A stretch of 64,000 nucleotides of DNA, taken from assembly GCA_039881145.1 (NCBI GenBank), contig JAYKKI010000088.1, positions 5,974,001 through 6,038,000 of the forward strand, written 5' to 3'. Below the pieces are notes generated by a model, which had not been told where the DNA came from, searched no databases, and was given only the letters and a program-made list of their open reading frames with translations. The position numbers were made by a program, and so were the translations under genes. The stretch is from Druceiella hillmani (taxonomy: Eukaryota; Arthropoda; Insecta; Lepidoptera; Hepialidae). This document shows, piece by piece, positions 49,556 through 61,395 of the stretch. Positions within the stretch are counted from its first letter, which is position 1, and every line of letters starts with the position of its first letter.

Positions 49556-51775
49556 CATGATACAAAACCAATGCTAGCTATAGAATATTTCAAAAATAAA
49601 CTTTAAATTTTCAATCCACAATCACTTAAAAATTAAAATTCGTAAAATTCTTTCCACGGGTACTTTTTCCGATGTATGCGCAAAATTTATAAAGCAATTA
49701 TTGATGTGTTCACTACATTTATTTAGCAATTATTGCATTAAATACCAGTTTTTCAAGAAATTATTTATGCCAATCTATTCAATATCCCATTAGTTTTAAA
49801 AAGTTACATTTCTGTAGTTTAAAATTAATTCTATATGCTCTGATGTAAACAGTGGGTATGTTTTTGTCGATGTTTTTTGATGATTTTAGATTTGTAATAT
49901 TTAATGCTGTATAATAAACATATTGTTAGTTGCAAGAAAGGTTAAACATTAACAGCTTAAGGCTTTGTGGGTTCAGTATGTTTTGGACAACTATTTGGGG
50001 ATTATTTGTAATAAAATAAGTTTTTCTTAGGTCCTACTTAAATCTTATTTGTGTCTGTAGTTTTACGTTGCACCTATCACATTTCATATATTGTAAGCTT
50101 CAATTATAATTTTGTATCGTCCATTGCTTTTGTCTCTCCCATATTCCTTTTACTTTCTCTCGTTCGCTTTCTGATAACCAATACTTCCAGAAATCAAAAC
50201 GCTCCACTTCTTAAACCGTCCTGTGTATTCAAGGGCCTAACAGCCTGTTGGTGTCAAACAATTTGAAAATGGGAATTTAAATAAAAATCGCACCTTTAAA
50301 ATTAAATGTACCTTCCAAATAGATACGGCCTACTCTGTGCAGTGCACTGTTAATATACATGATTTGCTATCGGTAAACACGTTCTTCCATTGACATATTT
50401 TGGACAAAGTAGAGCAGACAAAAGAAATTTCGTTTTTTTAATTGCAAAATTAACCGGTAGAAGAATTTCAGTGTTTTTCAAGGATTTTGTTTGAATCCAT
50501 TTAAAAACCAGGTTCATTTACTCGTCAAATACATTCATCAGTTACTTCTCCTTTAGACTTCACTATAAGTACATATTTTCGCTTAATTGTATTCTTACTG
50601 GGTTTCTTTTCGTGATTAGCTTATATATTTGGATTAAGTTCAAAACCAACATAGGACCAGCAAATTTACATTATTTTAAGTATTAACATAGTGGAGCAAG
50701 TATCGCTAATCATAATCGAGTGAGTGTGGCTGATAAAAAGTATTATAAGATTTTGGTATTTTTGTTTTATTGACGAGAAATGTTAAAAAACCATGTTGTA
50801 ATTTTGCTTAAAAATGCTTCCTTCCTTCCTCGTACTTCGTCTGTTATGACTTTCGTGGTGCAATTATTTTTAAACGTTTTGAACAAGTTAATATTATTTT
50901 TAGATTTAGTGTTTGAGTCGAGTTGGTCAATCGTATTGTTACAATTTTAAAAAACTGAATCTGAAAGTAATATATCGAAAGTCGCATGGCAATATAATGT
51001 GGCATAAGGAGCGTTACTACAAGTACTTTGTTGGCACGAAATAATAGCAAATATTTCGTAATATTTCAAAAAGGAATAAATGAAGATTCAGATTTTTTAC
51101 CATACTTATCAAAATTAAATATATTCCAGAATTTTTATGAAACCATAGAAATTTATTTTAGCAGCAAGCAACAATACGTATGTAGTAAAACGTACAGAAA
51201 GTTTAACTGTTCAATTTTATTACTTTGTTGTGATAAATTGTGAGCACTTGCCATTATTCATACCAAGAATAGAAAATTCCTTTAAAAAACGTTAACATTT
51301 ACCATCGCAATATACAAATTTGCCACCATGAAAGTACGATCTTTTTGTCGGCGTACGGCGGATTTATCGGAAATGCTGTCGATAATGTTCATATGGGTAC
51401 GATCTCGGTAGCTGAGAAGGAGCAGAAAAGATAATCGTCTGTTTCGTGTCGATAGGACATAGTACTATAAAATACTGTAGTAGACAGTCGGTGAAAGTAA
51501 TAAATGTAACAATTTATTGTGATATATGTTTTACTAGCTGTTGTCCGGGTCTTAACTCATGAAATTATTTAAAAAACTGCTTTATTTATTTCCTAGACGT
51601 TGGTTATATGCATGAGAAATGTGAAGCGGGTCGACTTGGCAGTTGAGTAATGAAAGTTGTAAAAAACAAACAGCTTTAAGATTTAAGGCTTTAGGAGCAA
51701 TTAGGATTATTAGCATGAATATAAAATAAGAATAGAGTAAGGTAGGACATGGTAGAAGAATATTAAGTAGTTATT
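49556..51775. other. No recognisable gene
   Basis: AT-rich. A GC-richer patch at 51330-51500, with a TATAAAATA-like box (51468-51476), AATAAA and CCGGGTC nearby, could be part of an LTR or promoter, but no partner copy was found in the window. Confidence 0.4.
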
Positions 51776-52186
51776 ACTGATAGTTCTAGTCAATCCGCTA
51801 CCGATACAGTCCTCTGATATTTCATGCCTTTGAGTAGGACTTTCTCAAGTAATTGCTTCCAGCTACCTTATACAGATCCATCTAGTCCAGGTGTTTCCAA
51901 CCAGTAAGGCGCGCCCCCCTGGGGAAGCATAGAGAAATGTAAGAGAAGCGGAATGCATTTGTATTTTTTAGAGAAAAAATAATTTGACGCGTAAATTAAA
52001 CCTCACAATGTCTTATTCAATTATTCTGTAGATCATTGATTCAAGACGCAACTTCGTCAGTCGCTGTTAAACAAGTTTCGACAAGTGACAACTCAACATG
52101 AATTGCGCACGTTCCTCCACCGTGGGAAGTGTGGAGGGGGAGCGAGTAAGTGAACATTTCTATCCAGCACTCAGAATACAGACATT
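51776..52186 (-). repeat. Dispersed repeat, inverse copy of 8530-8911
   Basis: See 8530-8911. This copy has the sequence CAGGTGTTTCCAACCAGTAA from 51889 followed by GGCGCGCCCCCCTGG, and a G-rich insertion near 52120-52145 that the other copy lacks. It lies just upstream of the gypsy remnant. Confidence 0.7.
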
Positions 52187-52401
52187 AAATATGTATATTA
52201 ATTGACAACTTAATTGACATAGCAAACTAATTGTTTTAATTGTATGTTATGCTGATAAGATATGATAACATAGCGTTGCCTTGATTCAGTCGTTATTGTT
52301 TACAACTAGCTTAGCGTTATCAGTCCAGTTAACATAAACAAGCTTCCTTATCTTTTATACCATTTCCCTTTATTACGTTTTATTTACTATTAACTTTCAT
52401 T

Positions 52402-53061
52402 ATGACTACAAGGGACACATCCCGAACAGCTGCTAAAGCTTAAGTAGATGAGAATATTCAAATTAATGCAATGTTTCAGTTCGTGAAACCTTTCGATGGG
52501 TCACGAGATAAACTCAACTCTTTTCTAACAAACTGCAATAACGCTTAAACCCTAGCCAATAAATCGCAAAGAATATCTTATTATTTTTTTCTGTCCAACA
52601 AGAAAAAATCTGAACTCTCCGGACGAATTGCAGCCATGCAAGATATAGCTCTTCCTACATTTTTACTAGGTTTAACACCCAGAATTTTAAATCTCGTCCG
52701 CTGCAAAGATCCATGTACCTTAAATAAAGCCATTAATTTTGCCATCTTAAAGGAGAAAATACCAAAATTGCTGTACAAATATAATCCACCAGTTTCCTCT
52801 ACCCGCATTAATTTGATGTCACCGCATCCAGTTCGTAAATTTGATTCTTACAGGCCTTCTGTAAATAATGTCGAATCTCAACATAATTATAATGCGTTCT
52901 GTCGACATTCTAAAAACAACGGTCATACAATCGATATGTGTAAAAAACGCGAATATAATAACAATCGACTAAAAGCAAAGACAACAATTACTCTGACGAC
53001 ACGCAATCTGAACATAATATCTACTATGACTTTACTCAACATCCATCTCAAGACCATTTAA
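52402..53061 (+). pseudogene. gypsy/errantivirus gag remnant
   Basis: From ATG at 52402 one frame runs to 53061 with stops at 52441 and 52546. Parts FQFVKPFDGSRDKLNSFLTN and IAAMQDIALPTFLLGL are capsid-like; FCRHSKNNGHTIDMC (near 52895-52945) is a zinc knuckle whose second Cys has become Ser. At about 220 codons it is roughly half the usual gag length. Confidence 0.75.
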
Positions 53062-53139
53062 ACATGTAACGGGCTCACGGCGGTGTCTCGTGAGACCCCA
53101 ATCAAATTCAAAGCATAGATTTCAGCATAATGACATCTC

Positions 53140-53290
53140 TTCTGTATCCAAGCACCACACGGGTAACTAGTCCCAAGCACGTGTCCTTTATTCTAAATCC
53201 AAGACCACACGGTTAACCAGCCCCAAACACGTGTCCCATATTCTATATTCAAGGTCGACACGGGTAACCAGCCCCAAATAAGAGCTTCAT
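53140..53290 (+). repeat. Three imperfect 50-bp tandem units
   Basis: Units begin at 53140 (TTCTGTATCC), 53191 (TTCTAAATCC) and 53241 (TTCTATATTC). Each holds a CACACGG(G)TTAACCAGCCCCAA-type core and the first two also hold CACGTGTCC. They lie between gag and protease and probably arose after the element decayed. Confidence 0.85.
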
Positions 53291-53418
53291 CTTCCAAATC
53301 AGACTTTCAAGCTAATAGACATTCTCAGTTTAGTATTTCAAACGTTGAATCGAATCCGAGTTTAATAAATCAGGACGAGTTTATTTATGAAATATCCTGT
53401 GATCCTACCAAAATATCT

Positions 53419-53961
53419 TTGCCTCGTATAGTTGTTAACGCATCAATTTCTAACAAACCCCTACGTCTACTTGTAGATACCGGCTTTTCTATCCATCTTA
53501 TGAAAAAGTATTTAATTCAATCTTATTCTAATATAAAACTGAGAAACCAGACATTTAAAATAAAGGGTATTGGCAATAGCAAAGACACAGTACCAACTCC
53601 CAGCAACTTTGATATTGACGCTTCTAATTATGCAATTTCAACTATCTTGTCACAAGGTGCAATCGACAAAGATCATCCTACCGCATATGCATCCAGAACA
53701 ATTAATAAAAGTGAAATTTTGTTGAGCGTATCTGAAAAGGGACCACTCGCTACAGTTTTCCGTTGCAAAACTTTCAGACCTTATATTTTTGGCAGAAAAT
53801 TTAGTATTGTCAGCGATAATCAACCTTTAAAGTGGTTGTTTAATCATACCAATCCAAGCAGTAAGTTACAAAGATGGCGTCTTCAACTCAAGGAATACGA
53901 GTACGAAATCATACATCGCAAAGGTAAACTAAATTCAGCAGCAGATGCACTTTTTTGTTAA
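53419..53961 (+). pseudogene. Protease joined in frame to RNase H (reverse transcriptase lost)
   Basis: A single open frame of 180 codons. Residues 1 to about 57 are an aspartic protease with LVDTG (Asp at residue 20). At about 53590 the text jumps directly to the gypsy RNase H (FDIDASNYAISTILSQ, then AYASRTINKSE, VSDNQPLKWLF and HRKGKLNSAADAL). The entire reverse transcriptase that should lie between them, including its YVDD, is gone, yet the frame stays open across the junction. The likely cause is an internal deletion of about 1 kb. It probably has no function; an open frame of this length can persist by chance in AT-poorer sequence. Confidence 0.85.
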
Positions 53962-54639
53962 CCCTATAAACACTGAAACAAAAGATTCTGAATTGCCTCT
54001 TACATCCTTCAATCAAAACACCGATTCCAACGACCCTTCCATCACAGACACCATTACAAACTCCACGTCCTCAACGTTCTCCTAGCAACTACGATGCTAT
54101 ATATACAAACATTTCAGTTAGCCTATTCCTTCCACACGAATTATTTGAAAATACTTATCCAAAATTCGTGAAATCCTCTAGCGACCCCCAATACAACACA
54201 AAAATTGTTGAACACAATGACAGTCTTTTGAAAAGTGATCATAAAATAATCATAATTCCCACATCACTTGATCTAGATGAAAGTATGCCCTGTATACAAT
54301 AAGTTTTAGATAATCCCTCTCAATCCGAAATATTTATTCAGTCTGAAAGAACACTCCATTTATTTAAACCTCATGCTTTCAACAAACAAACTTATTATTT
54401 TCTATTTTTCAGGGTTCACCATTTTGGTGATTGTTCATATGCCGACATATTCACAACACAAAAAACCTTTCGATACGAACTTGTAGTATGTTCAGATAAC
54501 CTTAAAGAACTAAGCATCACAGATTCAAAATCCCATTTGATCCACACTCTTACATAAAGAAATGATGGGCCACTGATTTCATAACACTGAAATAGATATA
54601 CACATCTATCGAAATAAAATATATTACACTACCTTAAAA

Positions 54640-55664
54640 TAAATTCCAAAAATCTTCAGAGAAAACTACGACATCTCTATCGCAGGACATCTTAGCACAA
54701 ATCGAATGTATGACAGAATTCGTGAACAATTTTATTGGAAAAAGATGCATAGTGACATCGAAAATTATATTAAATCTTGCTCATCATGCCAAACTAACAA
54801 AAGCCCTACGCAAAATTACCCGAGCTCCCATGCGAATCACAAGCACGTCCACTACCCCATTTGAGCAAATATCGTTACATATAGTTGGTCCACTTCCTGA
54901 ATCCGGTTCCGATAAACTGAAATGTATATTAACCCTGCAAGATGATCTAACAAAATATTCTATTGCCATACCAAACACGACAGAAGAAAAAACAAGCGAG
55001 TGCCTTATTCATTTCATATCCCTATCTGGGATTCCAAAATCCATCCTTACTGACTAAAGTACTAATTTCACTGCAGACTTGTTCAAAAAACATGTCCCTT
55101 TTTAAACATTAAACAAATTTGGTCCTCTCCTTATCATTCCCAAATTCAAGGTGCCCTGGAAGTCACTCAACCCTTAAATAGTAACTTAAATCCCATGTTT
55201 CCCAAAATCATGACAACTGGGTCGAATATGTATATACAGCAATACTATCATATATAACCGCCATACATTCCACTACAAGATATTTTCCTTATGAGCTTCT
55301 ATTTAGCCATAAACCATTCATCCCCAATTCCATTTATAACACTGTTGTAGATGTTACTTATTCAGATTACATAAAAATGCTCCAACATCGTCTCAAGTTT
55401 GCGAAGAAAAAGGCTCTGGAAAGTATCATAAAATCTAAAAAAGCATCTAAAATATATCATGACTCACATACACGTTCTATTAAATACAAAATTGGAGACT
55501 ATGTTTATGTCAAAAACCATCTTCGACTACGTAAGGCTCTTTCACCAATTTCGAAAGGATCATACAAAATTGTCAAAATCAATGGTAGAAAGACCCTGAC
55601 TTTACTTATTAATAGACGCCATATTACTCATCAGTCATCGCCATATTACTCATTTTTTTCATAA
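54640..55664 (+). pseudogene. gypsy/errantivirus integrase remnant
   Basis: Zinc-binding part with NRMYDRIREQFYWKK and CSSC near 54780; catalytic part from 54830 (PFEQISLHIVGPLP), where the first catalytic Asp has become His; second Asp in SILTD followed at once by TAA (55057); Glu kept in GALE near 55155 in another frame. The C-terminal part (55377-55664) has IGDYVYVKNHLRLRKALSPI, the region after the core in this group. Several stops and frame changes separate these pieces. Confidence 0.85.
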
Positions 55665-55839
55665 TTTAAAAATATGTAAATAAGCATATAGTTTTAATTT
55701 CTTTCATTATTTAATTACAGTATCCTTTCATGGGCACAGGATAAATTCATTCAACCCACTGCAAAAAATCCTGGTATGGATTGGGATCCTTGAAATTAAT
55801 TGACTGATATTTAAGGTTAATAATTCCAATAGAAACTTC

Positions 55840-56640
55840 ATTTATTAAACCATATTTAGAAAATATATACAGCATTATGGAAGCATCCAAGTACTTATGT
55901 AAACAATCTAATTCTTACAGTGATATAGAATGTCATGACATGTTTCAATCCTTATCGACGCGCTACTACGATGTAGTTAGAGATTTTGACTTAACATCCT
56001 ATTTGATTTCAAAACATTCAAAAAGAACAGCATGGTTCGGTGGTGTCGGTGCCATCTCAAACATTTATTCGGAACTATGTATCAAAAAGATGCTTTAAGG
56101 TACAGCAACGTTATTCAAAATTTTGAAAAGGATCAGACTCAACTTGCAAATTTAATGGAAGATAATATACTCATAACTACACATCAATGCTTTCATCCCT
56201 TAAGGACGTAATTAATGAAATAAATATTAATAAACAAACTTTGAACAGCGCTGTTGAAAATCTAACTATATATTTTAAAAATTTAACCATCTTATCAGAC
56301 AACTTACTTGTAAGATCTAAAATATCGGAATTGTTACATAATAATGAATTTTCAATATCGTTTTTCATAAAAGAAACCGAACAGTTAAAGTATCGGCTAA
56401 ACCTTCAGATATCGTTACAGAGTCTCTTCCGTTTCCTGGGCCTAGAATTAGAACTTTCCTTACATAAATTTCACTTTTTCGTGCAGTTTGGTCTCATCCG
56501 GGGCTGTTATATATTCTATACGTATGGGATTTGCCTTACGTTTGTCTTACGTTGCACCTCTGGCCAACAACAACTGGGCTTCACCAAGTCAGCATTTCAA
56601 GCAGTTTCCAAGCTCCTATTTTCGTTATTTGCGCACTAGT
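55840..56640 (+). pseudogene. env-like remnant of the errantivirus
   Basis: 55877-56098 is an open piece with a Cys-bearing region and a SKRTAWFGG segment, which corresponds in position to the basic cleavage site and glycine-rich start of the membrane-anchored subunit in errantivirus F-type envelope proteins. After a stop at 56096-56098 and a frame change, 56187-56400 has a heptad-like pattern expected for the following helical region. Further frame changes and stops follow, and the anchor cannot be placed with confidence. It is broken in several places and cannot give a working protein. Assignment rests on position after integrase and on pattern. Confidence 0.6.
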
Positions 56641-56879
56641 GCTTGACGGATATGAACTAAAAATATCTATTTATAATTGTATTTCTAATGTCATATTTTT
56701 ACGCGCCAGTATTTCTTATATGCACAAGAATTTCAATATAATACTTGACAATAAATGGCCTATTCAATCGTTAATAAGTACTGCATTCCAAGTTCCATTA
56801 TTCATTTTTATATGAAATTTTCCAACTCATCATAAATTCACTCAAAATCTTCATTTCGTCACGAACTTTCTTAGCTTCA

Positions 56880-57040
56880 CAGGTATTTGATTGAATCGAA
56901 GGCGGTGTTTCGATACGATGTCGAGTTGTAAAGTTTGACAGGCAATAAATTAGGTCGCGATTGGAATTTTCATTGCAAACTGATCTGGAGAAAAGCTTTC
57001 CCCTTTCTCTTTTAAATGAAAAATTAAGAAAGTTTAGGAA
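56880..57040 (-). repeat. Small fragment of the long repeat
   Basis: Its reverse complement resembles 840-1020, 47270-47470 and 61480-61640 (shared GATCGAGATATAAAGTTTGACA-like and GAAAAAAGCTTT-like parts). It is a fourth, short piece of the family separated from copy 3 by about 0.9 kb. Confidence 0.5.
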
Positions 57041-57929
57041 TAAGTATTCTTTGAAAATTCCTACTTTATGTAATAATATTGTACTAGAACCTATAATTTT
57101 GTTTTGACATGCGTATGATAAGGAAAGAAAATACATTTTTAGGCTTTCAAGTCAACAGAAAATATTTTTATTTAACACTCAAAGTATCGGAAATAAACTT
57201 TACGAATTTTAATGGTTAAGTGATTATGGATTAATAAGCTGATGCTTATTTACGAAATAATTGATAGCTAGCATAGGTTTTGTATCTTGATTTTGATGCC
57301 AAACATGTATTATTGATTTATCTATTTTGACTTTGGGTATTTCGTAGTCCATCAGGAGCATGCAATTAATAACTATGAAATGTAATAAATTTTTCACAAT
57401 ATTATTCTGTTCGTTTCTGTAAATTATACACGTTTAAAAACTTTAGAAATTTGACGTTTGAATTAATATCTCTGTGACTTACCGATATAATATGGTAGGT
57501 TTACGAACTAAGGAATCGATTTAATACACTATGCCCACTCTCGTCTGATTACTTTCGTGACACATATATGTGACGCTGCTTAAGCCGATATACAGGCTGT
57601 CATGTGAAAAAGTTTTATTTGAAAAGTAGTATGTTTACTGAATACTATTCATCTCATATGAAAAGCAATCTCACGTGATATCTCTAAGCGATTTCTCAAT
57701 TAAATCCTATTCAACGCCCAATTAATGGATTATCGAATTTTCATTAAAATTTTACAATTTATTTCAAGTTTTTGTTAAATTCAATTATGATCAGAATTAA
57801 TATAAAAGTTTTATTCGTTTTGTGTTGCTAGAAAATACTTTTAACCAGTTTCAAAAAGGAGTTATCAGTCTAATTTACAATTTTTACAAACAACTTCACT
57901 AAGTGAAAGAAATTAATTAACAATGGTGT
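57041..57929. other. No recognisable gene
   Basis: AT-rich sequence between the repeat fragment and copy 3. No motif seen. Confidence 0.4.
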
Positions 57930-58289
57930 GTAAATTTTTGATTGTTTTTTTTTCTATTAATTTTGGATATAAATTAAAAAAAGCCAGTTATTCGAAATCT
58001 CTTTTATCAGAATATTATGCAAAATTATTCTAGTGGTAATGCTGGAAATGTCCTCAAAAACATCTCTTTCCCATTTACGGAACTGTTGCAGTTATTATAA
58101 CAAGAATAGTCACTAGAAAAAAAAGTTTATCTAATATTCACCAAATAACACTTTTTCACGAAAGATTTAACAAATTTCTAATAACCGTAGAATAAGAAGC
58201 GCGTTGAAACGTATAACAGTAAAGAAATTAGAGAGAATTATTTATCAAATAAGATATTAATAATCTTATTTGAAGTCTTTTTGTGCACC

Positions 58290-58349
<60 letters not shown>

Positions 58350-58350
58350 G

Positions 58351-58410
<60 letters not shown>

Positions 58411-58414
58411 TATA
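58290..58414. repeat. (TA)n microsatellite
   Basis: TA units with GTA and ATAATA interruptions, at the position equivalent to 7326-7365 in copy 1. Confidence 0.95.
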
Positions 58415-58831
58415 CTTACCTTACGTAAGCATGGTTACTTTCATCCAAAAGACAAGTTAAGCAAATCTAAACTCGATGAGTTTACCCCTCATCAGTGAAA
58501 AATTGGTACTATCTTCTGGCTCCATTATTTTATCCTAATTCTGCTAAAGGGTTGATTTGTGTCACCCTTAGTCGTGTCAAAACTTCAGAGATCATGCAGA
58601 TTTGATCTCAGCAACTGTGCTGTTCATAGTTGTAGAATCTATGATATGACTTCAATTTCTATAGTCAAATTTGAACCAAATTTTTATTAGACTATACTGG
58701 GGGATATTCTTTCAAATAAAACACAAGAAATCATGCAAATTGCTTGATTATTGCCTGAGACAAAACTGGTTTTGCTGACTGGTTTTGCTTTCATGTAAAT
58801 TATCATTCGGTTTATATCATTCAACCATATT

Positions 58832-58843
58832 AACGGCACTTGT
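58832..58843. repeat. SINE target-site duplication, left
   Basis: AACGGCACTTGT, identical to 59016-59027. Confidence 0.95.
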
Positions 58844-59015
58844 CGTCGCCGTGGTGTGTTGGGTTGAGCGCATGACCGCGCACCCCGAGGACCCGGGTTC
58901 GCTTCCCGGCTGCTCATCGAAGCGGGACTGGTAGAAGTCCAACCTTTCGAGGCTCTGACGACCATTTTTCCATATGAGATATTCTTCATCTCATGTGGAC
59001 ACGACAACAACAAAC
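58844..59015 (+). mobile_element. tRNA-derived SINE
   Basis: The first 75 bases are tRNA-like: a box-A-like GTGGTGTGTTGGGTTGAGCG and a box-B GGTTCGCTTCC at 58898-58908, set in a CCCGG...CCGGG stem like a T arm. The rest is an unrelated body ending in a CAA-rich tail (ACGACAACAACAAAC). It is flanked by AACGGCACTTGT on both sides. Copies 1 and 2 of the host repeat have the site without it (near 6785-6804 and 49236-49260). Pol III transcription is inferred from the boxes; the partner LINE is unknown. Confidence 0.93.
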
Positions 59016-59027
59016 AACGGCACTTGT
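59016..59027. repeat. SINE target-site duplication, right
   Basis: AACGGCACTTGT, identical to 58832-58843; it continues into GCTCACCAGTGT, which matches the uninterrupted site in copy 1 (inverse of 6777-6790). Confidence 0.95.
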
Positions 59028-61335
59028 GCTCACCAGTGTCGAGAAATTCTACGGTTTACTGTCAGATTCTACGAACCAACCCCATTTTAATGGGACCACA
59101 CTTGGGGTATATTGTTCCAAATAAATAAACATAATAAAAATTTATTGATTATTGGTGGACATATGAGGTGAGATACCCAAAAAGAGCAATCTAATTAACG
59201 ACCTCCTTTATTTAAATGGGGTAAAAACTAAAGCGATATTTATAACTATTACAGCTTTGAGAAATTCGCGATCGTTTTACATATGCAAAGTATAGATATT
59301 TCAAAATGATATTACTGTTTATAGTTGCATCCAAAATTATTTGCTGCTGGATATTTAAGCACTAAAGCGCTTGTAGAACCCTCGTGGTATCCACTACGTG
59401 GTATTCGTACGTACCTAGAACAAATTCAGAGTTAGAAAATATTCTGACGGAAATATCGTACTACATTTCGTAATAATTTACAAAATTCTGAATATATTTG
59501 TTACTTCTTGTTGAAATGTTTGTTTCTTTCTAGTTGTGTTACTTCTCGCGTTGAATACTCAAGGCGAGAAGTTGAAGATAAATTTTGGAATTTCTGTTTA
59601 TATCGATAAGTAAAAGCTATAGCCTTCATTTTTTTAGGATATTCCAGATATTCTGTGTGTACTTTGCGTACTTACTTTATCAAATTAACACAGTCCTTCA
59701 AGGTTATACTTACTTCACCTGTATGTTTAAACCAATGAGATTTTTAGGCTACTTAAATTAGATATACAATTTCAATTTTAATAATTTTTCGAATTCCAAT
59801 TATTTTCTCATAGAATTAACTCAAACATTTAATTCACCCACATAATCTGTCGGCCGACGATGAAAATATTTCTGATTAATTGGTTTTCCATCTAGTTTCC
59901 TACACGCAGGTACTTCATATTAATTTATTTTTTTTATTTATGTACTTTAATGCACACATAATACCAATGGCGGACTTACTGTTACGCGATTAATGTCTTT
60001 TGACCAACTGGGAAATTAATTCAGCCCCCAAACTACAGGCGGAGATAAATCGGTCTTAAGTCGTCCCTGCACTGTGTCTTGCATCCATAATAGTATATCT
60101 TGTGATCAACTCAACATACCATGGCGACGAATACATTAAGTAAAGTACGGGTACAGAAATAGATTTATTAAGTAACTTTACATATTAATATCATGGAGTA
60201 AATGCAGATTATCTCTTCTTACTAACAAAATACCTTTCTGAAATTTGAAAAACACATTAAAATTTGGCCAAGAAAGAGTGATCGTTCAAGTTGTTACACC
60301 AGCCTTATTGAAGGATGTAAACCATCTCTCAATATAAGTCTATTAAACGCTGAAACAATCACACATTCGGAAATTCGTCATTCATTGTTTCAATTCTCAT
60401 TCATTGTTTAAATGGTGATACCATCACTTAGGAACGCTACGTCAAGAGAACGGTCCACGGTGCCTTATATTCCAGCTTGCTTTTCTGCGGGGTAACTGCA
60501 ATGACCCATTTCACAGAGTGCGTCCGGTATATTTTTTTTCTTTTGAGCTCCTTTGCTTTATTTGTTAACGTATCATCATTTAATTCGCGTCTGTGTTAAC
60601 CGCGCTTTATGACATTACATGGAGTGCGTGCGTTTGATAGGTTTTTGTCATCTTTGTTTCCTTCATAAACAATGTTGTAAATTGTTTATTTTACAACGTT
60701 GTAAATTGTTTATTTATAAATAATTTTATTTTGTGATATTAAGTAATAAGGTCACGGGTTAGTAACAATTTTAATGAGGCGACGGTTTTTAAGCCTGTAT
60801 TTTATAATTTGACATTGCTTGTATATTTTTTGGCCGTCAAAGTGCAACGCGGTCGAGTTGCGGCCGTTTTGCTACCATTAAATTATCCCATTTTATATGA
60901 ATGTGAACCAGTAAAATATTCAAACAATTTTAAATGTCATTTCTATTTCCTTGATCTAATAATGCACCGGAACTTATTTGCCACAAGTAGCTTTTTCCTA
61001 GAAGCATGTGTGGTATTTTGAAATAATGAGAATGCATAAATAAATTTGTAAAAAAAACAAAACATATTTTATAATGAATATTCCTTTCCATGTGGAGTAT
61101 TACGTCAATTAATATTAAATTTCCAGTTTGTGACTTTTTAATTTAAAAACCTCAGAAATATGTTCCGTGAATACAAATTAACGTACTAACCAATAATATA
61201 ACAAGAATAATAATAGCTAGCAATTTAGTTTGCGCCCTTAGGTCACGACATGCAAATTGATTAAATTTTTATTTTTAGATTAAAAAAATGAAGTTAAATA
61301 GGATTTTTTTAAATGTAAGACCAAACTTATATCGC

Positions 61336-61395
61336 TATTTGTGTCAATTAACACTTTCATGCTATATAGCATGAAAGTGTTAATTGACACAAATA
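61336..61395. repeat. 60-bp perfect palindrome
   Basis: Every base from 61336 to 61395 pairs with its mirror around the centre at 61365/61366 (core GCTATATAGC). Thirty pairs, no spacer, no mismatch. The matching place in copy 2 (about 47580-47610) has only one arm-like part, TTAATTGACGCAAATAACG, so the palindrome arose in copy 3 by local inverted duplication. Confidence 0.97.

Larger units (their letters stand above)
52402..56820 (+). mobile_element. Decayed gypsy/errantivirus-type endogenous retroelement
   Basis: Order on the plus strand is gag, protease, RNase H, integrase, then an env-like region, which is the errantivirus order. The reverse transcriptase is deleted, the frames carry many stops, and no LTR pair could be found, so bounds are those of recognisable coding remains only. 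The integrase text PFEQISLHIVGPLPESG and LTLQDDLTKYSIAIP is close to the insect gypsy group. It is inactive and old. Confidence 0.85.

Noticed and set aside
51330..51540. Possible LTR of the gypsy remnant
   Set aside because: It has a TATA-like box and AATAAA, but no second copy is found after the env-like region and no primer site follows, so it cannot be called an LTR.
58850..58920. Possible functional tRNA gene
   Set aside because: Box A and box B are present, but a full cloverleaf with a proper acceptor stem is not, and the sequence continues into a SINE body and CAA-rich tail between target duplications.
58687..59013. 108-codon minus-strand frame with GC-rich codons
   Set aside because: It crosses the SINE and its flank; the GC-rich part is the tRNA-like head read backwards.
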